Positions 9,316-18,906 are shown, numbered from the stretch's first letter. The stretch: DNA of 64,000 bases from Geomicrobium sp. JCM 19038 (GCF_000698125.1 NZ_BAXA01000003.1:186001-250000); one strand, 5' to 3'. The notes: generated by a model not told the origin, from the sequence alone. Translations and numbers: made by a program.

Positions 9316-10062
9316 TTGAAATTGCAAGGAAAAAAGGCATTAGTCACCGGCGCATCTAGAGGAATTGGGCGAGCAATTGCGATTCAACTGGCAAGTCTAG
9401 GTGCCGATGTAGCGATTAACTATTCAGGCAATCAAGCGAAGGCAGAAGAAACAAAGGCAAGCTGTGAAGCTCACGGTGTACGAGCGATTACAATTCAAGC
9501 AGATGTTTCTGATGAAACACAAGTGAAAGAAATGTTCAAAACGGTCACGGATGAATTCGAACGCATTGATTTACTCATTAACAATGCGGGGATTACACGT
9601 GACAATCTGGTTATGCGTATGAAATCAGAAGATTGGGATGACGTGATGAACACGAACGTAAAGGGGGTGTTTCTCTGCTCGAAGGCGGCATCTAGACCGA
9701 TGATGAAGCAACGCGAAGGTGTTATTGTCAACATCGCCTCTGTCGTTGGGTCAATTGGAAATCCAGGTCAAGCGAACTACGTTGCGGCAAAAGCAGGTGT
9801 TGTCGGATTGACAAAAACGCTTGCGAAAGAGTTCGCAAGTCGTAACATTCGTGTGAATGCTGTTGCACCAGGCTTTATTGCAACTGAAATGACGGATGAA
9901 TTGCAAGATGAAACAAAATCAGCATTACTTGAACAAATCCCACTTGCTACACTTGGTGAGCCAGAAGATGTTGCACGTGTTGTATCCTTTTTATGTGGAG
10001 AGGATAGTCGCTATATGACAGGACAAACGTTGCATGTTGATGGCGGCATGTATATGGGGTAA
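9316..10062 (+). CDS. fabG: 3-oxoacyl-[ACP] reductase FabG
   Basis: NADPH-dependent reduction of beta-ketoacyl-ACP in fatty acid elongation. The 248-residue short-chain dehydrogenase has the cofactor motif TGASRGIG at residues 11-18, NNAG near 87-90, the catalytic Ser in NIASVVGSIGNPGQ, and the YVAAK Tyr/Lys pair near residue 153; the C-terminal MTGQTLHVDGGMYM is typical of FabG. Translation starts at TTG 9316, 9 bp after AGGAGG, only 4 bp beyond the fabD stop. The acpP gene follows after a 111-bp gap that may contain its own promoter. Confidence 0.97.
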   Translation: MKLQGKKALVTGASRGIGRAIAIQLASLGADVAINYSGNQAKAEETKASCEAHGVRAITIQADVSDETQVKEMFKTVTDEFERIDLLINNAGITRDNLVMRMKSEDWDDVMNTNVKGVFLCSKAASRPMMKQREGVIVNIASVVGSIGNPGQANYVAAKAGVVGLTKTLAKEFASRNIRVNAVAPGFIATEMTDELQDETKSALLEQIPLATLGEPEDVARVVSFLCGEDSRYMTGQTLHVDGGMYMG

Positions 10063-10097
10063 GACAAACCTCTCTAGTTTTTTACTAGAAAATCATC

Positions 10098-10103
10098 TAT
10101 AAT
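10098..10103 (+). promoter_or_regulatory. candidate -10 element upstream of acpP
   Basis: A perfect TATAAT hexamer occurs in the 111-bp gap between fabG and acpP. No convincing -35 box lies 16-18 bp before it, so a separate acpP promoter is suggested but not proven. Confidence 0.4.
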
Positions 10104-10173
10104 GACAATGGTTACATTCAATTAAATAAACAATCGAATTAAAAACACGAATGAAAGTCTAGGAGGAATTATC

Positions 10174-10410
10174 ATGGCAGAAACAAATACATTAGAGCGC
10201 GTAACGAAAATCATCGTTGATCGTCTAAGTGTGGAAGAGTCAGAAGTGAAAATGGAGTCAACGTTTAAAGAAGATCTAGGTGCAGATTCACTTGATGTTG
10301 TTGAACTTGTAATGGAACTTGAAGATGAGTTTGACCTTGAGATCTCAGATGAGGAAGCGGAGAAGATTGCGACGGTTGCTGATGTCGTCAACTACATAGA
10401 TGCACAGTAA
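10174..10410 (+). CDS. acpP: acyl carrier protein
   Basis: Carrier of growing acyl chains, acylated on a 4'-phosphopantetheine arm. The 78-residue acidic protein has the canonical [12 protein letters not shown] site with the prosthetic-group serine at residue 39, and [16 protein letters not shown] in helix III. CTAGGAGG precedes ATG 10174. The gene ends in a strong intrinsic terminator at 10426-10455. Located between fabG and rnc as in B. subtilis; it may be read from the fap operon and from its own promoter. Confidence 0.98.
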   Translation: MAETNTLERVTKIIVDRLSVEESEVKMESTFKEDLGADSLDVVELVMELEDEFDLEISDEEAEKIATVADVVNYIDAQ

Positions 10411-10425
10411 CCCTTTCCTTTCAGA

Positions 10426-10455
10426 CAAGTTCTGCACATCGCAGAGCTTGTTTTT
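10426..10455 (+). terminator. intrinsic terminator of acpP
   Basis: CAAGTTCTGC (10426-10435) pairs with GCAGAGCTTG (10441-10450) with one G-U pair; the loop is five bases and TTTTT follows at 10451-10455. Confidence 0.85.
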
Positions 10456-10494
10456 CCCGTTTTCTGATTGAACTTTTTAAAGGAGTAGATGAAA

Positions 10495-11259
10495 ATGAGT
10501 CAACAGTCAGGGCGTAAACGAAAGGCTGAGAAGAAATACAGTGTAAGTGATGCGCATGCGAAAAAGTTCCAAACGATGCTAAGTTCCCTATCGGTTACGT
10601 TTATTGATCAACAATTGCTGTATCAAGCATTTACACATTCTTCGTACGTGAATGAACAACGCTTTCGTGCAGACCAAGATAACGAACGGTTAGAGTTTTT
10701 AGGGGATGCGGTGTTAGAGCTTGCAGTATCTCAACATTTATTCAAGCGTTTTCCACTCATGCAAGAAGGAGAAATGACGAAGCTAAGAGCTGCTGTTGTG
10801 TGCGAACCTTCATTGTTTGAGCTTGCTGAGCGACTTGAGTTCGGATCATTAATTTTCCTCGGTAAAGGTGAAGAGATGAGTGGCGGTCGCAATCGACCTG
10901 CAATGCTTGCAGACGTTTTTGAAGCGTTTGTCGGTGCGTTGTATTTAGACCAAGGGATGGATGCAGTATACGCATTTCTTGAAGAAACCGTCTATCTAAA
11001 GATTGAAACGGGTAGTTACACGGACGTCATGGACTTTAAAAGCCAATTGCAAGAATTTGTGCAACAAGAAAGTAGCGGACGGATTAGTTACCAAATTGTT
11101 GCTGAGCAAGGACCTGCCCACAACCGTGAATTTGTCGCAAAAGTGTTCATAAACGAAACGAGTTACGGTGAAGGTACAGGAAAGACTAAAAAAGCTGCAG
11201 AACAACACGCTGCACAAAAAGCACTAACTTTATTAAGTAAAAAAGTAGCGAATAAATGA
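10495..11259 (+). CDS. rnc: ribonuclease III
   Basis: Endonuclease for double-stranded RNA, acting on rRNA precursors and some mRNAs. The 254-residue protein has the RNase III domain with the signature [14 protein letters not shown] near residues 62-75 and the second metal-binding glutamate in [15 protein letters not shown], then a double-stranded RNA-binding domain from about residue 180 ending in [13 protein letters not shown]. The start at 10495 is 9 bp after AAAGGAG; ATG 10489 is too close. Neighbour smc follows as in B. subtilis, but separated by a minus-strand gene. A perfect 14-bp hairpin overlaps the stop codon. Confidence 0.97.
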   Translation: MSQQSGRKRKAEKKYSVSDAHAKKFQTMLSSLSVTFIDQQLLYQAFTHSSYVNEQRFRADQDNERLEFLGDAVLELAVSQHLFKRFPLMQEGEMTKLRAAVVCEPSLFELAERLEFGSLIFLGKGEEMSGGRNRPAMLADVFEAFVGALYLDQGMDAVYAFLEETVYLKIETGSYTDVMDFKSQLQEFVQQESSGRISYQIVAEQGPAHNREFVAKVFINETSYGEGTGKTKKAAEQHAAQKALTLLSKKVANK

Positions 11260-11295
11260 CAATCACCTTAAAACGTAATGGTTTAAGGTGATTGT
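11259..11295 (+). terminator. shared hairpin between convergent rnc and DUF1128 gene
   Basis: ACAATCACCTTAAA (11259-11272) is a perfect inverted repeat of TTTAAGGTGATTGT (11282-11295), loop 9 bases. Its first base is the last base of the rnc stop codon. A T-run (11310-11316) lies some distance downstream. It probably serves both convergent genes. Confidence 0.7.
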
Positions 11296-11304
11296 ACGGT
11301 TGAC

Positions 11305-11535
11305 CTATTTTTTTGCTTTAATTGCCCCGAGTTCTGATACGAGTGCATCAATTTCTCTTACGCTTAAATTCGGATGACTAACAACATAGTCATACACGTC
11401 TTTAATGTCTTCGTATTGATTAAGTGAGTAGTACTCAGGATCAAGAACAACTCGGTTTACTACTTTTAGTCGTTCCTGCAACTTTTCAAACATGTAAGTC
11501 AAATTCTCATGTGTAGCATGATCTAAATTCGTCAT
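11305..11535 (-). CDS. DUF1128 (UPF0435) family protein, YfkK-like
   Basis: A 76-residue soluble, charged protein of the DUF1128/UPF0435 family found in Bacillales; function unknown. The family pattern is visible as a helical N-terminus ENLTYMFEKLQERLKVVNR, then YEDIKDVYDYVV and a C-terminal LSVREIDALVSELGAIKA. Start is the ATG whose complement is at 11533-11535, preceded on the minus strand by AAGGGAGG with 6-bp spacing. It is the only minus-strand gene supported in this window, convergent with rnc and divergent from smc. In B. subtilis the homologue yfkK is elsewhere, so this location is a local rearrangement. Confidence 0.8.
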   Translation of the reverse strand: MTNLDHATHENLTYMFEKLQERLKVVNRVVLDPEYYSLNQYEDIKDVYDYVVSHPNLSVREIDALVSELGAIKAKK

Positions 11536-11658
11536 GGATGGCCTCCCTTTCCATTCTATTTTAGAGGCGATTTTCATGTTTGAAAAGGTGAGATTACAAA
11601 AAAGTCGTCAGATGGAACGAGAATAAGCACGACGTTAGAAAGAATTGAGGGTAAAGCC

Positions 11659-14600
11659 ATGTATTTAAAAAGGCTAGAAATATCAGGGTTCAAATCATTT
11701 GCAACTCCGTTAAAGATTGATCTAGACCCGGGAGTGACAGCGATTGTAGGGCCAAACGGGAGCGGAAAAAGCAACGTTTCGGACGGGGTCCGCTGGGTAC
11801 TTGGCGAACAATCTGCGAAACAGTTGCGCGGATCAAAAATGGAAGACATTATTTTTGCAGGTAGTGAATCGAGAAAGAAAGTGAACCTTGCAGAAGTAAC
11901 GCTTGTTTTGGATAACGAAGACGGACATATGAGCTCTGAGTACGCTGAGATTAGTATGACGAGACGGTTGTTTCGAACAGGTGAGAGTGAATACTATTTG
12001 AACGGCACCGCCTGCCGTCGCAAAGACTTACTTGATCTACTCATCGATTCAGGACTCGGTAAAGAAGCGTATTCGATGATTGGACAAGGAGAAGTTGAAA
12101 AGATCCTCTCTTCAAAACCAGAAGAACGTCGCGTCATGTTTGAAGATGCTGCTGGCGTTTTGAAATACAAATCAAGAAAACAACAATCAGAGAAAAAACT
12201 TACGGAGACGAAAGATAATCTTCAGCGTGTTGAAGATATATTAAGTGAACTTGAACAACAAATCGAACCCCTTGAGCGTCAAGCATCTACTGCAAAAGAG
12301 TACGTCGAAAAGCGTGAGGAATACGAGAAGTTAGACATCTCGTTACTTAGTTTTGATATTGATGATAAACATGGGCAATGGACGAGTAAAAAAAACAAAC
12401 TCCAAACCTTACAAGCAACTTTAGAGACAAAAGGTGCACAACTTGAAAAAAGCGTTCAAGAACAAGACGATGTAAAAGCATTGCTCAAACAAATTGACCA
12501 ACAATTAGAAGAGAGTCAAAAAGAACTTCTAGAAGTGAGTGAGCGTTTAACTCAATTAGAAGGTCATCGTGAGCTCATGAATGAGCGAGGTTCAAACGCA
12601 CACGTGAGGCTTGAGGAACTCGAGCAAAGAATGATGGCAATTGAGACGAGTTGGCAAGAGTCCAAGAAATCACTTGATGCTGAAGCAAAACAACTTGAAG
12701 ATAAAGAAGCAAATGATGCAAAGCTCGAAAAGCGTTGGAACACGATACAAAAAGAAATGAGCAAAACACAAGAAGATTTCGAGACAGAGCTTGAAGCGCT
12801 TAAAACGACGTATATCGATGTGTTAAATGAACAAGCTGCACTAAAAAACGAAATGCGTTATCGAAAAGAACAACAGGAAAAAGTCAAGCGGCGAATGGAT
12901 ACACTTGATGAAGAACATTCAGGTGCCAAGGATTCGCTTGAAGAAAAACAAACGAATTTCGATCACTTGCAAAAGCAAATCGAATCACTAGAAACGAAGC
13001 AACAAACCGTTCTTGAAGACGTGGAAGAGTCAAAGCAACACGTTGAGAAGATCCAAGAACATAAACAGAAACAAAGCGATCATCTTCATCGTGGCTACCG
13101 AAGTTATGAAGATGTGAAAGCACGGATTGACTTACTTGAGAGAATGGAACAAGAACACGCAGGGTTTTTCCAAGGGGTAAAGGCTGTCATGCAAGGTAGA
13201 GAACACGGTCAACTCTCAGGTGTACTCGGTCCAGTCGCTTCACTCATTCATGCTACGAAGAAATTCGAACTTGCAATCGAGACTGCACTTGGTGGGGCGC
13301 TACAACATATTGTCGTAGACACCGATCAAAATGGACGAAAAGCAATTGCTTACTTAAAAGCTAAAAAGCAAGGAAGAGCAACGTTCTTACCTCAAAATGT
13401 TATGAAGCCAAGGTTTGTTCAATCGAGCACGCTAAAAAAACTTGAGCAACAACCTGGATTTGAGTGTGTAGCAACTGCAGCGGTTTCAAATGAGCACCAC
13501 GTTCAAAACGTCATTGACCACTTATTAGGTGGCATTATCATTGCAAGTGACTTAGAGAGTGGACAAGCAATTGCTAAAGTGAGTGAGTTTAGGCACCGCA
13601 TCGTAACGTTAGACGGCGACGTCATTAACCCAGGCGGTTCAATGACCGGAGGTAGTGAAAAGAAAAAAGGCCAAGAGTTACTCGGTCGCAAACGTGAGCA
13701 AGGAGAATTGCTTGAGAAAAAGCGTGATATTGAAGCCGCAATCTCTGACTTGGAACAAAACGTAAAAGATAAAACGAACGAATATAATGAAGCCATGCAG
13801 TTGTTGCAAACAAAAGAGTTAACGCTTGAAGAACTAGTCGATTCACTACAACGAGCGAAAGAAGAGTTGCATCTCCAAAGACAAGGGCTGCAACAAAAGC
13901 AATCTGAACACTCCTTGTATGTAAAAGAAAAAAGCGTGCTTGACCAAGAGCTTTTACAATGGACAGAAGAGAAGGAAACGAATGAACAAAAAGCGATTGA
14001 GCTCTCAGAACGCTCCACGTCGTTAGAGCAAGAGATTAATGAAAAAGAAGCTGAGAAAAAACGACAAGCACTTTCAGAGAAAGAAATGCAAGAGCAAGTG
14101 ACGTTGCTTCGAATTGAACGCGCCAAGCAAAAAGAACAACTCGACCATCAAAAACAGACTGTAAAACGATTGCAAACTGAGGTGAGCGAGCAACAGCGAG
14201 AGTTAGTTAACATTAAAGAAGAACGCGAGGCATTGACGTACCGTCTTGAAGACGTTTCAGGTGGGTCGTCAACGATTGATGAAGACATTGAAAAGACACG
14301 TGAAAGCAAAGAAAAGTGGCACACGTATGTTGAAGCGAAACGTAAAGAGCGTGAAGAAACAAACGAAAAGCTTGGTTTAGTTGAACAAGCCGTTACGAGG
14401 TTCGATAGCGAGTACCGCGAGACCGATCAACAAAGACAGCACATTGAGCTCGTCACAGAGCGACTCGATGTTGAGCTTGATCATCTTCTTGATCGTTTAC
14501 AAGGAGAATACGAGTTAACGTACGAAGCAGCCAAAAAGAAACGTGATCGTGAGCTTCCGGTTGAAGACGCTAGAAAGCGGCTCAAGTTATTAGAGCGTGG

Positions 14601-15243
14601 CATTGAAGAACTCGGTTACGTAAATTTAGGGGCGATTGAAGAATATGAACGCGTGTCTGAGCGTTATCAGTTTCTAAAAACGCAACAAGAAGATTTGCGT
14701 GAAGCTAGACAAACGCTCGTTGAAGCCATCCGTGAAATGGATGAAGAGATGACGCGCAAGTTTCGAGAGACGTTCGTGCAAATTCGTGAACAGTTTAAAG
14801 AAACGTATCGTGTCATGTTTGGCGGCGGTGAAGCCGATCTCGTTCTAAGTGAACCAGATGACCTTCTAGAAACAGGCATTGATATATTTGCAAGACCGCC
14901 GGGTAAGAAAAAACAAGCGTTGTCGTTATTGTCTGGTGGCGAGAAGTCATTAACAGCGATTGCGCTATTGTTTGCGATCTTAAACGTTCGCCCTGTTCCG
15001 TTTTGCATTTTAGACGAAGTCGAAGCGGCGCTTGATGAAGCGAATGTCAAACGGTTTGCGGACTACTTGCAACGCTTTTCTGCACAAACTCAGTTTATTG
15101 TAATTACCCACCGTAAAGGCACGATGGCAGCGAGTGACTCACTGTATGGTGTGACGATGGAAGAGTCAGGTGTGTCAAGACTCGTCTCTGTAAGATTAGA
15201 GGAAGCAGAAATGCTTGAGCCAGCGATGTCAACGAGCAAATAA
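11659..15243 (+). CDS. smc: chromosome segregation ATPase Smc
   Basis: SMC subunit of the SMC-ScpAB condensin that organises and separates chromosomes. The 1194-residue protein has Walker A GPNGSGKSN at residues 31-39, a first long coiled coil (about 170-500, Gln/Glu/Lys rich), the hinge near 510-670 (VLGPVASLIHA, ALGGALQHIVVD, TLDGDVINPGGSMTGGS), a second coiled coil (about 680-1000), the ABC signature LSGGEKS near residue 1091 and Walker B FCILDEVEAALDEAN near 1115. Length is close to the 1186 residues of B. subtilis. It is followed 20 bp later by ftsY. No frameshift in 3.6 kb. Confidence 0.98.
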   Translation: MYLKRLEISGFKSFATPLKIDLDPGVTAIVGPNGSGKSNVSDGVRWVLGEQSAKQLRGSKMEDIIFAGSESRKKVNLAEVTLVLDNEDGHMSSEYAEISMTRRLFRTGESEYYLNGTACRRKDLLDLLIDSGLGKEAYSMIGQGEVEKILSSKPEERRVMFEDAAGVLKYKSRKQQSEKKLTETKDNLQRVEDILSELEQQIEPLERQASTAKEYVEKREEYEKLDISLLSFDIDDKHGQWTSKKNKLQTLQATLETKGAQLEKSVQEQDDVKALLKQIDQQLEESQKELLEVSERLTQLEGHRELMNERGSNAHVRLEELEQRMMAIETSWQESKKSLDAEAKQLEDKEANDAKLEKRWNTIQKEMSKTQEDFETELEALKTTYIDVLNEQAALKNEMRYRKEQQEKVKRRMDTLDEEHSGAKDSLEEKQTNFDHLQKQIESLETKQQTVLEDVEESKQHVEKIQEHKQKQSDHLHRGYRSYEDVKARIDLLERMEQEHAGFFQGVKAVMQGREHGQLSGVLGPVASLIHATKKFELAIETALGGALQHIVVDTDQNGRKAIAYLKAKKQGRATFLPQNVMKPRFVQSSTLKKLEQQPGFECVATAAVSNEHHVQNVIDHLLGGIIIASDLESGQAIAKVSEFRHRIVTLDGDVINPGGSMTGGSEKKKGQELLGRKREQGELLEKKRDIEAAISDLEQNVKDKTNEYNEAMQLLQTKELTLEELVDSLQRAKEELHLQRQGLQQKQSEHSLYVKEKSVLDQELLQWTEEKETNEQKAIELSERSTSLEQEINEKEAEKKRQALSEKEMQEQVTLLRIERAKQKEQLDHQKQTVKRLQTEVSEQQRELVNIKEEREALTYRLEDVSGGSSTIDEDIEKTRESKEKWHTYVEAKRKEREETNEKLGLVEQAVTRFDSEYRETDQQRQHIELVTERLDVELDHLLDRLQGEYELTYEAAKKKRDRELPVEDARKRLKLLERGIEELGYVNLGAIEEYERVSERYQFLKTQQEDLREARQTLVEAIREMDEEMTRKFRETFVQIREQFKETYRVMFGGGEADLVLSEPDDLLETGIDIFARPPGKKKQALSLLSGGEKSLTAIALLFAILNVRPVPFCILDEVEAALDEANVKRFADYLQRFSAQTQFIVITHRKGTMAASDSLYGVTMEESGVSRLVSVRLEEAEMLEPAMSTSK

Positions 15244-15263
15244 GAGAGGTAGGATTTTAGCGA

Positions 15264-16244
15264 ATGAGTTTTTTTAAAAAGTTAAAAGATCGCGTAACAA
15301 ATCAAACAGATTCGGTTACAACGAAATTTAAAGATGGTCTCCAAAAAACGAGAGATTCTTTTTCTGAGAAGATGAACACGTTAGCAGCAAAATACCGCAC
15401 AGTTGATGAGGATTTCTTTGAGGAGCTTGAAGAGCTACTGATTTCAGCAGATGTTGGTGTAAATACGGTTATGGAGCTCGTGGATGAGCTTCGTGAAACT
15501 GCAAAGCTTGAAAATGTGAAAAACAGTGCGGATATTTTACCAGTCATTAGTGAGAAATTAACCGAGAAGCTGGATTTCACAGGAGAGGATTCCGAGCTTT
15601 CGATGAATCAAGAAGGCATGACGGTCATTTTATTCGTCGGCGTTAACGGCGTAGGGAAAACGACAACAATCGGGAAACTCGCTCACCATTTTAAAGAGCA
15701 AGATAAAAAGGTCGTGCTAGCTGCTGGAGATACGTTTAGAGCGGGTGCGATTGAACAGCTAGGTGTATGGGGCGATCGTGTTGGCGTTGACGTCATAAAG
15801 CAAGCAGAAGGTTCAGATCCTGCGGCTGTTATGTATGATGCGATCCATGCTGCAAAATCTAGAGGCGCCGACGTACTTCTTTGTGACACCGCAGGTCGCT
15901 TACAAAACAAAGTGAACCTTATGAAAGAACTTGAGAAAGTGAAACGAGTCATTCAGCGCGAAGTGCCGAGTGCACCACATGAAGTGTTGCTCGTTTTAGA
16001 TGCGACGACTGGACAAAACGCTATGGCACAAGCGAAGCAATTTAAAGAAGCGACAGACGTTTCAGGGATTGTCTTAACAAAGCTTGACGGTACAGCAAAG
16101 GGTGGAATCGTACTTGCGATTCGGAATGAACTCGACATTCCGGTGAAGTTTGTCGGCCTTGGTGAAAAAGTCGATGACTTACAACCGTTTGATGCAGAAC
16201 AGTTTACGTATGGTTTGTTCCAAACACTTGTTGAAGAGAAGTAA
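15264..16244 (+). CDS. ftsY: signal recognition particle receptor FtsY
   Basis: SRP receptor GTPase that docks Ffh-ribosome complexes at the membrane. The 326-residue protein has the N domain with a basic N-terminal helix ([12 protein letters not shown]), then the G domain: [10 protein letters not shown] near residue 126, [11 protein letters not shown] near 158, DTAGR near 210 and [10 protein letters not shown] near 274. It lacks the long acidic A domain, as in other Bacillales. The Ffh partner is encoded 0.5 kb downstream but in a separate transcription unit, because a hairpin (16336-16361) and a TTGACA promoter lie between. Confidence 0.97.
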   Translation: MSFFKKLKDRVTNQTDSVTTKFKDGLQKTRDSFSEKMNTLAAKYRTVDEDFFEELEELLISADVGVNTVMELVDELRETAKLENVKNSADILPVISEKLTEKLDFTGEDSELSMNQEGMTVILFVGVNGVGKTTTIGKLAHHFKEQDKKVVLAAGDTFRAGAIEQLGVWGDRVGVDVIKQAEGSDPAAVMYDAIHAAKSRGADVLLCDTAGRLQNKVNLMKELEKVKRVIQREVPSAPHEVLLVLDATTGQNAMAQAKQFKEATDVSGIVLTKLDGTAKGGIVLAIRNELDIPVKFVGLGEKVDDLQPFDAEQFTYGLFQTLVEEK

Positions 16245-16335
16245 GTGAGAAGGAGCGAATAACTTCGTGTAAGTTCATGGATTGAAATTATGAGCAGGAC
16301 GCTTGTCATACGTCTAGAATTAGATCTTAAAATGT

Positions 16336-16361
16336 CCGAGAGTTTTTATAGAAACTCTCGG
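16336..16361 (+). terminator. hairpin terminator after ftsY
   Basis: CCGAGAGTTT (16336-16345) and AAACTCTCGG (16352-16361) form a perfect 10-bp stem with a six-base loop, followed by CTGTTTCTT. The U-tract is imperfect. Confidence 0.7.
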
Positions 16362-16368
16362 CTGTTTC

Positions 16369-16397
16369 TTGACACAATCCAAGGGGAATTGTACCAT
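16369..16397 (+). promoter_or_regulatory. sigma-A promoter for ylxM-ffh
   Basis: Perfect TTGACA at 16369-16374, 17-bp spacer, and TACCAT at 16392-16397 preceded by TG. It starts just after the ftsY terminator and 45 bp before ylxM. Confidence 0.55.
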
Positions 16398-16441
16398 TCT
16401 AATTGTAAAGGTTATTCACTTAACAGTAAGGGTGAAGTACA

Positions 16442-16762
16442 ATGCTCGAGAAAACAATGAGAATGAACGCATTGTTTGATTTTTATCATGCATTATTAAC
16501 AGACAAACAACGGAATTACTTGCAATTGTACTACTACGATGATTATTCCCTCGGAGAAATTTCTGAGTTATACGATGTGAGTCGTCAAGCCGTTTATGAT
16601 AACATTAGGCGTAGTGAACTTATGCTTGAACAATATGAAGAGAAGCTTCAATTGTTCAGCCGTTATCGTTTGAGAGAAGAGCTTTACAAGAAACTTCGAC
16701 TAGCGTCTGAAGACAGTGAAGTAATCGCTCTTGTAACAGAGTTAGAAAGTACGGAAGAGTAA
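16442..16762 (+). CDS. ylxM: YlxM/p13 family helix-turn-helix protein, SRP-associated
   Basis: A 106-residue protein of the YlxM (UPF0122) family, always encoded next to ffh in Firmicutes and shown in streptococci to act as an SRP accessory. The sequence has a sigma-70 region 4-like helix-turn-helix: [37 protein letters not shown] spans about residues 19-55 and is described here by position. The C-terminal third is helical and charged. It is first gene of the ylxM-ffh unit, ending 7 bp before the ffh start. Whether it binds DNA or RNA is not decided by sequence. Confidence 0.93.
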   Translation: MLEKTMRMNALFDFYHALLTDKQRNYLQLYYYDDYSLGEISELYDVSRQAVYDNIRRSELMLEQYEEKLQLFSRYRLREELYKKLRLASEDSEVIALVTELESTEE

Positions 16763-16769
16763 GGGGGAG

Positions 16770-18136
16770 ATGACCATCGCCTTTGAAAGTTTAGCTGAAC
16801 GACTTCAGCAAACGATGCAAAAGATAAAAGGTAAAGGGAAAGTAAGTGAAGCCGACGTCAAAGAAATGGCGCGTGAAGTTCGTCTTGCTTTGCTAGAAGC
16901 CGATGTTAACTTTAAAGTGGTTAAACAATTTGTAAACCGCGTAAAAGAACGTGCGGTAGGACAAGAAGTGATGAAGAGTCTTACGCCAGGTCAACAAGTC
17001 ATTAAAGTGGTTAATGAAGAATTGACTGCGTTAATGGGCTCTGAAGAAAGCAAGATTGAAACGGCACCGAAACCACCGACGGTCATTATGATGGTCGGTT
17101 TGCAAGGGGCCGGTAAAACGACGACGACGGCAAAGCTTGCGAATTATTTACGTAAGAAAAAGAATAAAACACCCATGCTCGTTGCAGCGGACATTTATCG
17201 TCCAGCAGCGATTGACCAGTTAAACACACTCGGTAAACAACTGGATATGCCCGTGTACTCTGAAGGAACCGATGTAAGCCCGGTAGATATCGTCAAACGC
17301 GGTGTTGAAAAGGCGAAGGAAGAGCATCACGACACAGTCATTCTCGATACTGCGGGACGATTGCACGTTGACGAGAACTTAATGGATGAGCTAAAGGAAA
17401 TGAAAGCTTCTGTGAATCCTGACGAAATTTTACTCGTCGTTGATGCGATGACCGGACAAGATGCGGTAAACGTTTCGGAGCAATTTAATGAACTTCTTGA
17501 AATATCAGGTGTCGTTCTTACGAAACTTGACGGTGACACGAGAGGTGGTGCAGCACTTTCAATCCGTGCTGTAACCGAGAAGCCGATTAAATTTGCCGGT
17601 ATGGGTGAGAAGATTGACCAACTTGAACCGTTCCATCCAGAGCGAATGGCTTCACGAATTCTCGGCATGGGCGATGTGCTTTCACTCATTGAGAAAGCAC
17701 AAACGAACGTTGATGAAGAGAAGGCGAAGGAACTTGAAGCAAAGCTTCGTAATGCAGACCTCACGTTTGATGATTTTCTAGAACAAATTGATCAAGTGAA
17801 AAGCATGGGCCTCTTGAAGACTTGCTTGGCATGTTGCCAGGTGCCAACAAGATGAAGGGCATGAAGAACATGCAAGTCGACGACAGCCAAATTGGCAAAG
17901 TCGAAGCGATTGTTCGTTCAATGACTAAGCAAGAAAAGGTCGAACCGAAGATTATAAATGCAAGTCGAAAGCGTCGAATTGCAAAAGGAAGCGGTACGAC
18001 CGTTCAAGATGTCAATAAGCTTCTTAAACAGTTTGAAGATATGAAGAAGATGATGAAGCAAATGACGTCACAAATGGGCGGAAAAGCTGGTAAACGCAAA
18101 GGAAAAGGCGGCATGCAGTTTCCGTTTATGAAGTAA
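16770..18136 (+). CDS. ffh: signal recognition particle protein Ffh, one frameshift
   Basis: SRP54 GTPase that binds signal peptides and SRP RNA. N domain, then G domain with GLQGAGKTTTTAKLA near residue 112, DIYRPAAIDQL, DTAGRL and TKLDGDTRGG, and a C-terminal methionine-rich M domain (KMKGMKNM, INASRKRRIAKGSGT, MKKMMKQMTSQMGG). The frame breaks near 17808: one C missing from GGGCCT turns SMGPLEDLLGMLPG into a premature end at 17855. Restoring it gives about 455 residues. Ffh is essential, so a sequencing deletion is far likelier than a real mutation. ATG 16770 is only 2 bp from AAGGGGG; homologues begin MAFE, which aligns with an ATC codon at 16776, 8 bp from that site. Confidence 0.93.
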
Positions 18137-18170
18137 TTTAAGCGATTTATGCACTGAAAAGGAAAAACCC

Positions 18171-18199
18171 TTTACACACTCAAACATTTTGTCTATAAT
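18171..18199 (+). promoter_or_regulatory. sigma-A promoter for rpsP
   Basis: TTTACA at 18171-18176, exactly 17 bp, then consensus TATAAT at 18194-18199. The leader to the rpsP start is about 90 bp and contains a small TTCAC/GTGAA hairpin. Strong match, fits a ribosomal protein gene. Confidence 0.85.
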
Positions 18200-18296
18200 A
18201 GGCTAATGTGCGATGATTTCACCATGATCGTGAAGTTATAGGTGACCACTTGTCATCATAAAAAATTTACAACATATAAGTTGGAGGTAATGAATT

Positions 18297-18569
18297 ATGG
18301 CTACAAAAATTCGTCTTAAAAGAATGGGATCAAAGAAAAGACCTTACTACCGTGTCGTAGTTGCGGATTCTCGCTCACCACGTGATGGTCGTTTCATCGA
18401 AGAGATTGGAACGTACAACCCACTTGTTACAGATAACTCATTTACAGTAAAAGAAGACCGTGCTGTAAAGTGGATGCTTGACGGTGCTAAGCCATCTGAC
18501 ACAGTACGTAACCTATTCTCAACTGCTGGCCTCATGGAGAAAGTCCATGAAGCAAAGAACAGCAAGTAA
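18297..18569 (+). CDS. rpsP: 30S ribosomal protein S16
   Basis: Small-subunit protein bS16, 90 residues, the normal length. The N-terminal [25 protein letters not shown] block and [11 protein letters not shown] are diagnostic (first is quoted as a family hallmark at residues 2-26). GGAGGT precedes ATG 18297 with good spacing. It follows a strong promoter at 18171-18199 and is followed 12 bp later by khpA, ending in a terminator at 18823-18852, so rpsP-khpA make a two-gene unit. Confidence 0.98.
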   Translation: MATKIRLKRMGSKKRPYYRVVVADSRSPRDGRFIEEIGTYNPLVTDNSFTVKEDRAVKWMLDGAKPSDTVRNLFSTAGLMEKVHEAKNSK

Positions 18570-18581
18570 GCAGGAATACGG

Positions 18582-18812
18582 ATGCTACAAACACTCGTCT
18601 TGACCGTTGCCAAAGCACTTGTGGATCATCCTGACGATGTGACTGTTGAAGAGACAGAGCACGATGGAACAACGTTATTAACGCTGTCGGTCCATAAGGA
18701 CGATGTCGGTAAAGTCATCGGCAAAAATGGTAAAGTTGCAAGTTCGATGCGTTCATTACTTGCTGCTGCCAATCGTGAGAGCGGCAAAGTTCGTCTCAAG
18801 ATTGCTGATTAA
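18582..18812 (+). CDS. khpA: KH-domain RNA-binding protein KhpA (YlqC)
   Basis: A 76-residue single KH-domain protein. KhpA, with partner KhpB/Jag, binds RNA and affects cell size and division in Gram-positive bacteria. The GxxG RNA-binding loop is seen as VIGKNGKVASSMR near residues 45-57. The start ATG 18582 lies 12 bp after rpsP, the conserved neighbourhood in Firmicutes. Small size matches the family (75-80 residues). A 9-bp hairpin with a U-tract ends the unit. Confidence 0.95.
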   Translation: MLQTLVLTVAKALVDHPDDVTVEETEHDGTTLLTLSVHKDDVGKVIGKNGKVASSMRSLLAAANRESGKVRLKIAD

Positions 18813-18822
18813 GGACGTGTTG

Positions 18823-18852
18823 AGGGGAGGCTAAGCCTTCCCTTTTTCTTTT
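18823..18852 (+). terminator. intrinsic terminator of rpsP-khpA
   Basis: AGGGGAGGC (18823-18831) pairs with GCCTTCCCT (18835-18843) with one G-U pair and a TAA loop; TTTTCTTTT follows. Confidence 0.85.
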
Positions 18853-18906
18853 ATCAATGCTACGATTTTTACATATACATACTATCTAGAGGATGAGGTG
18901 GATTTT

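Noticed and set aside
13503-14126. Minus-strand open frame of 207 codons opposite smc
   Set aside because: Mirror of the coiled-coil codons (GAA/CAA/AAA give Ser, Phe, Cys); Ser/Cys-rich product, no motif.
18841-18906. Separate promoter for ylqD-rimM-trmD
   Set aside because: Best pair TTATCA/TATACA matches only 4 of 6 in each box; not called, though some promoter is expected after the terminator at 18823-18852.
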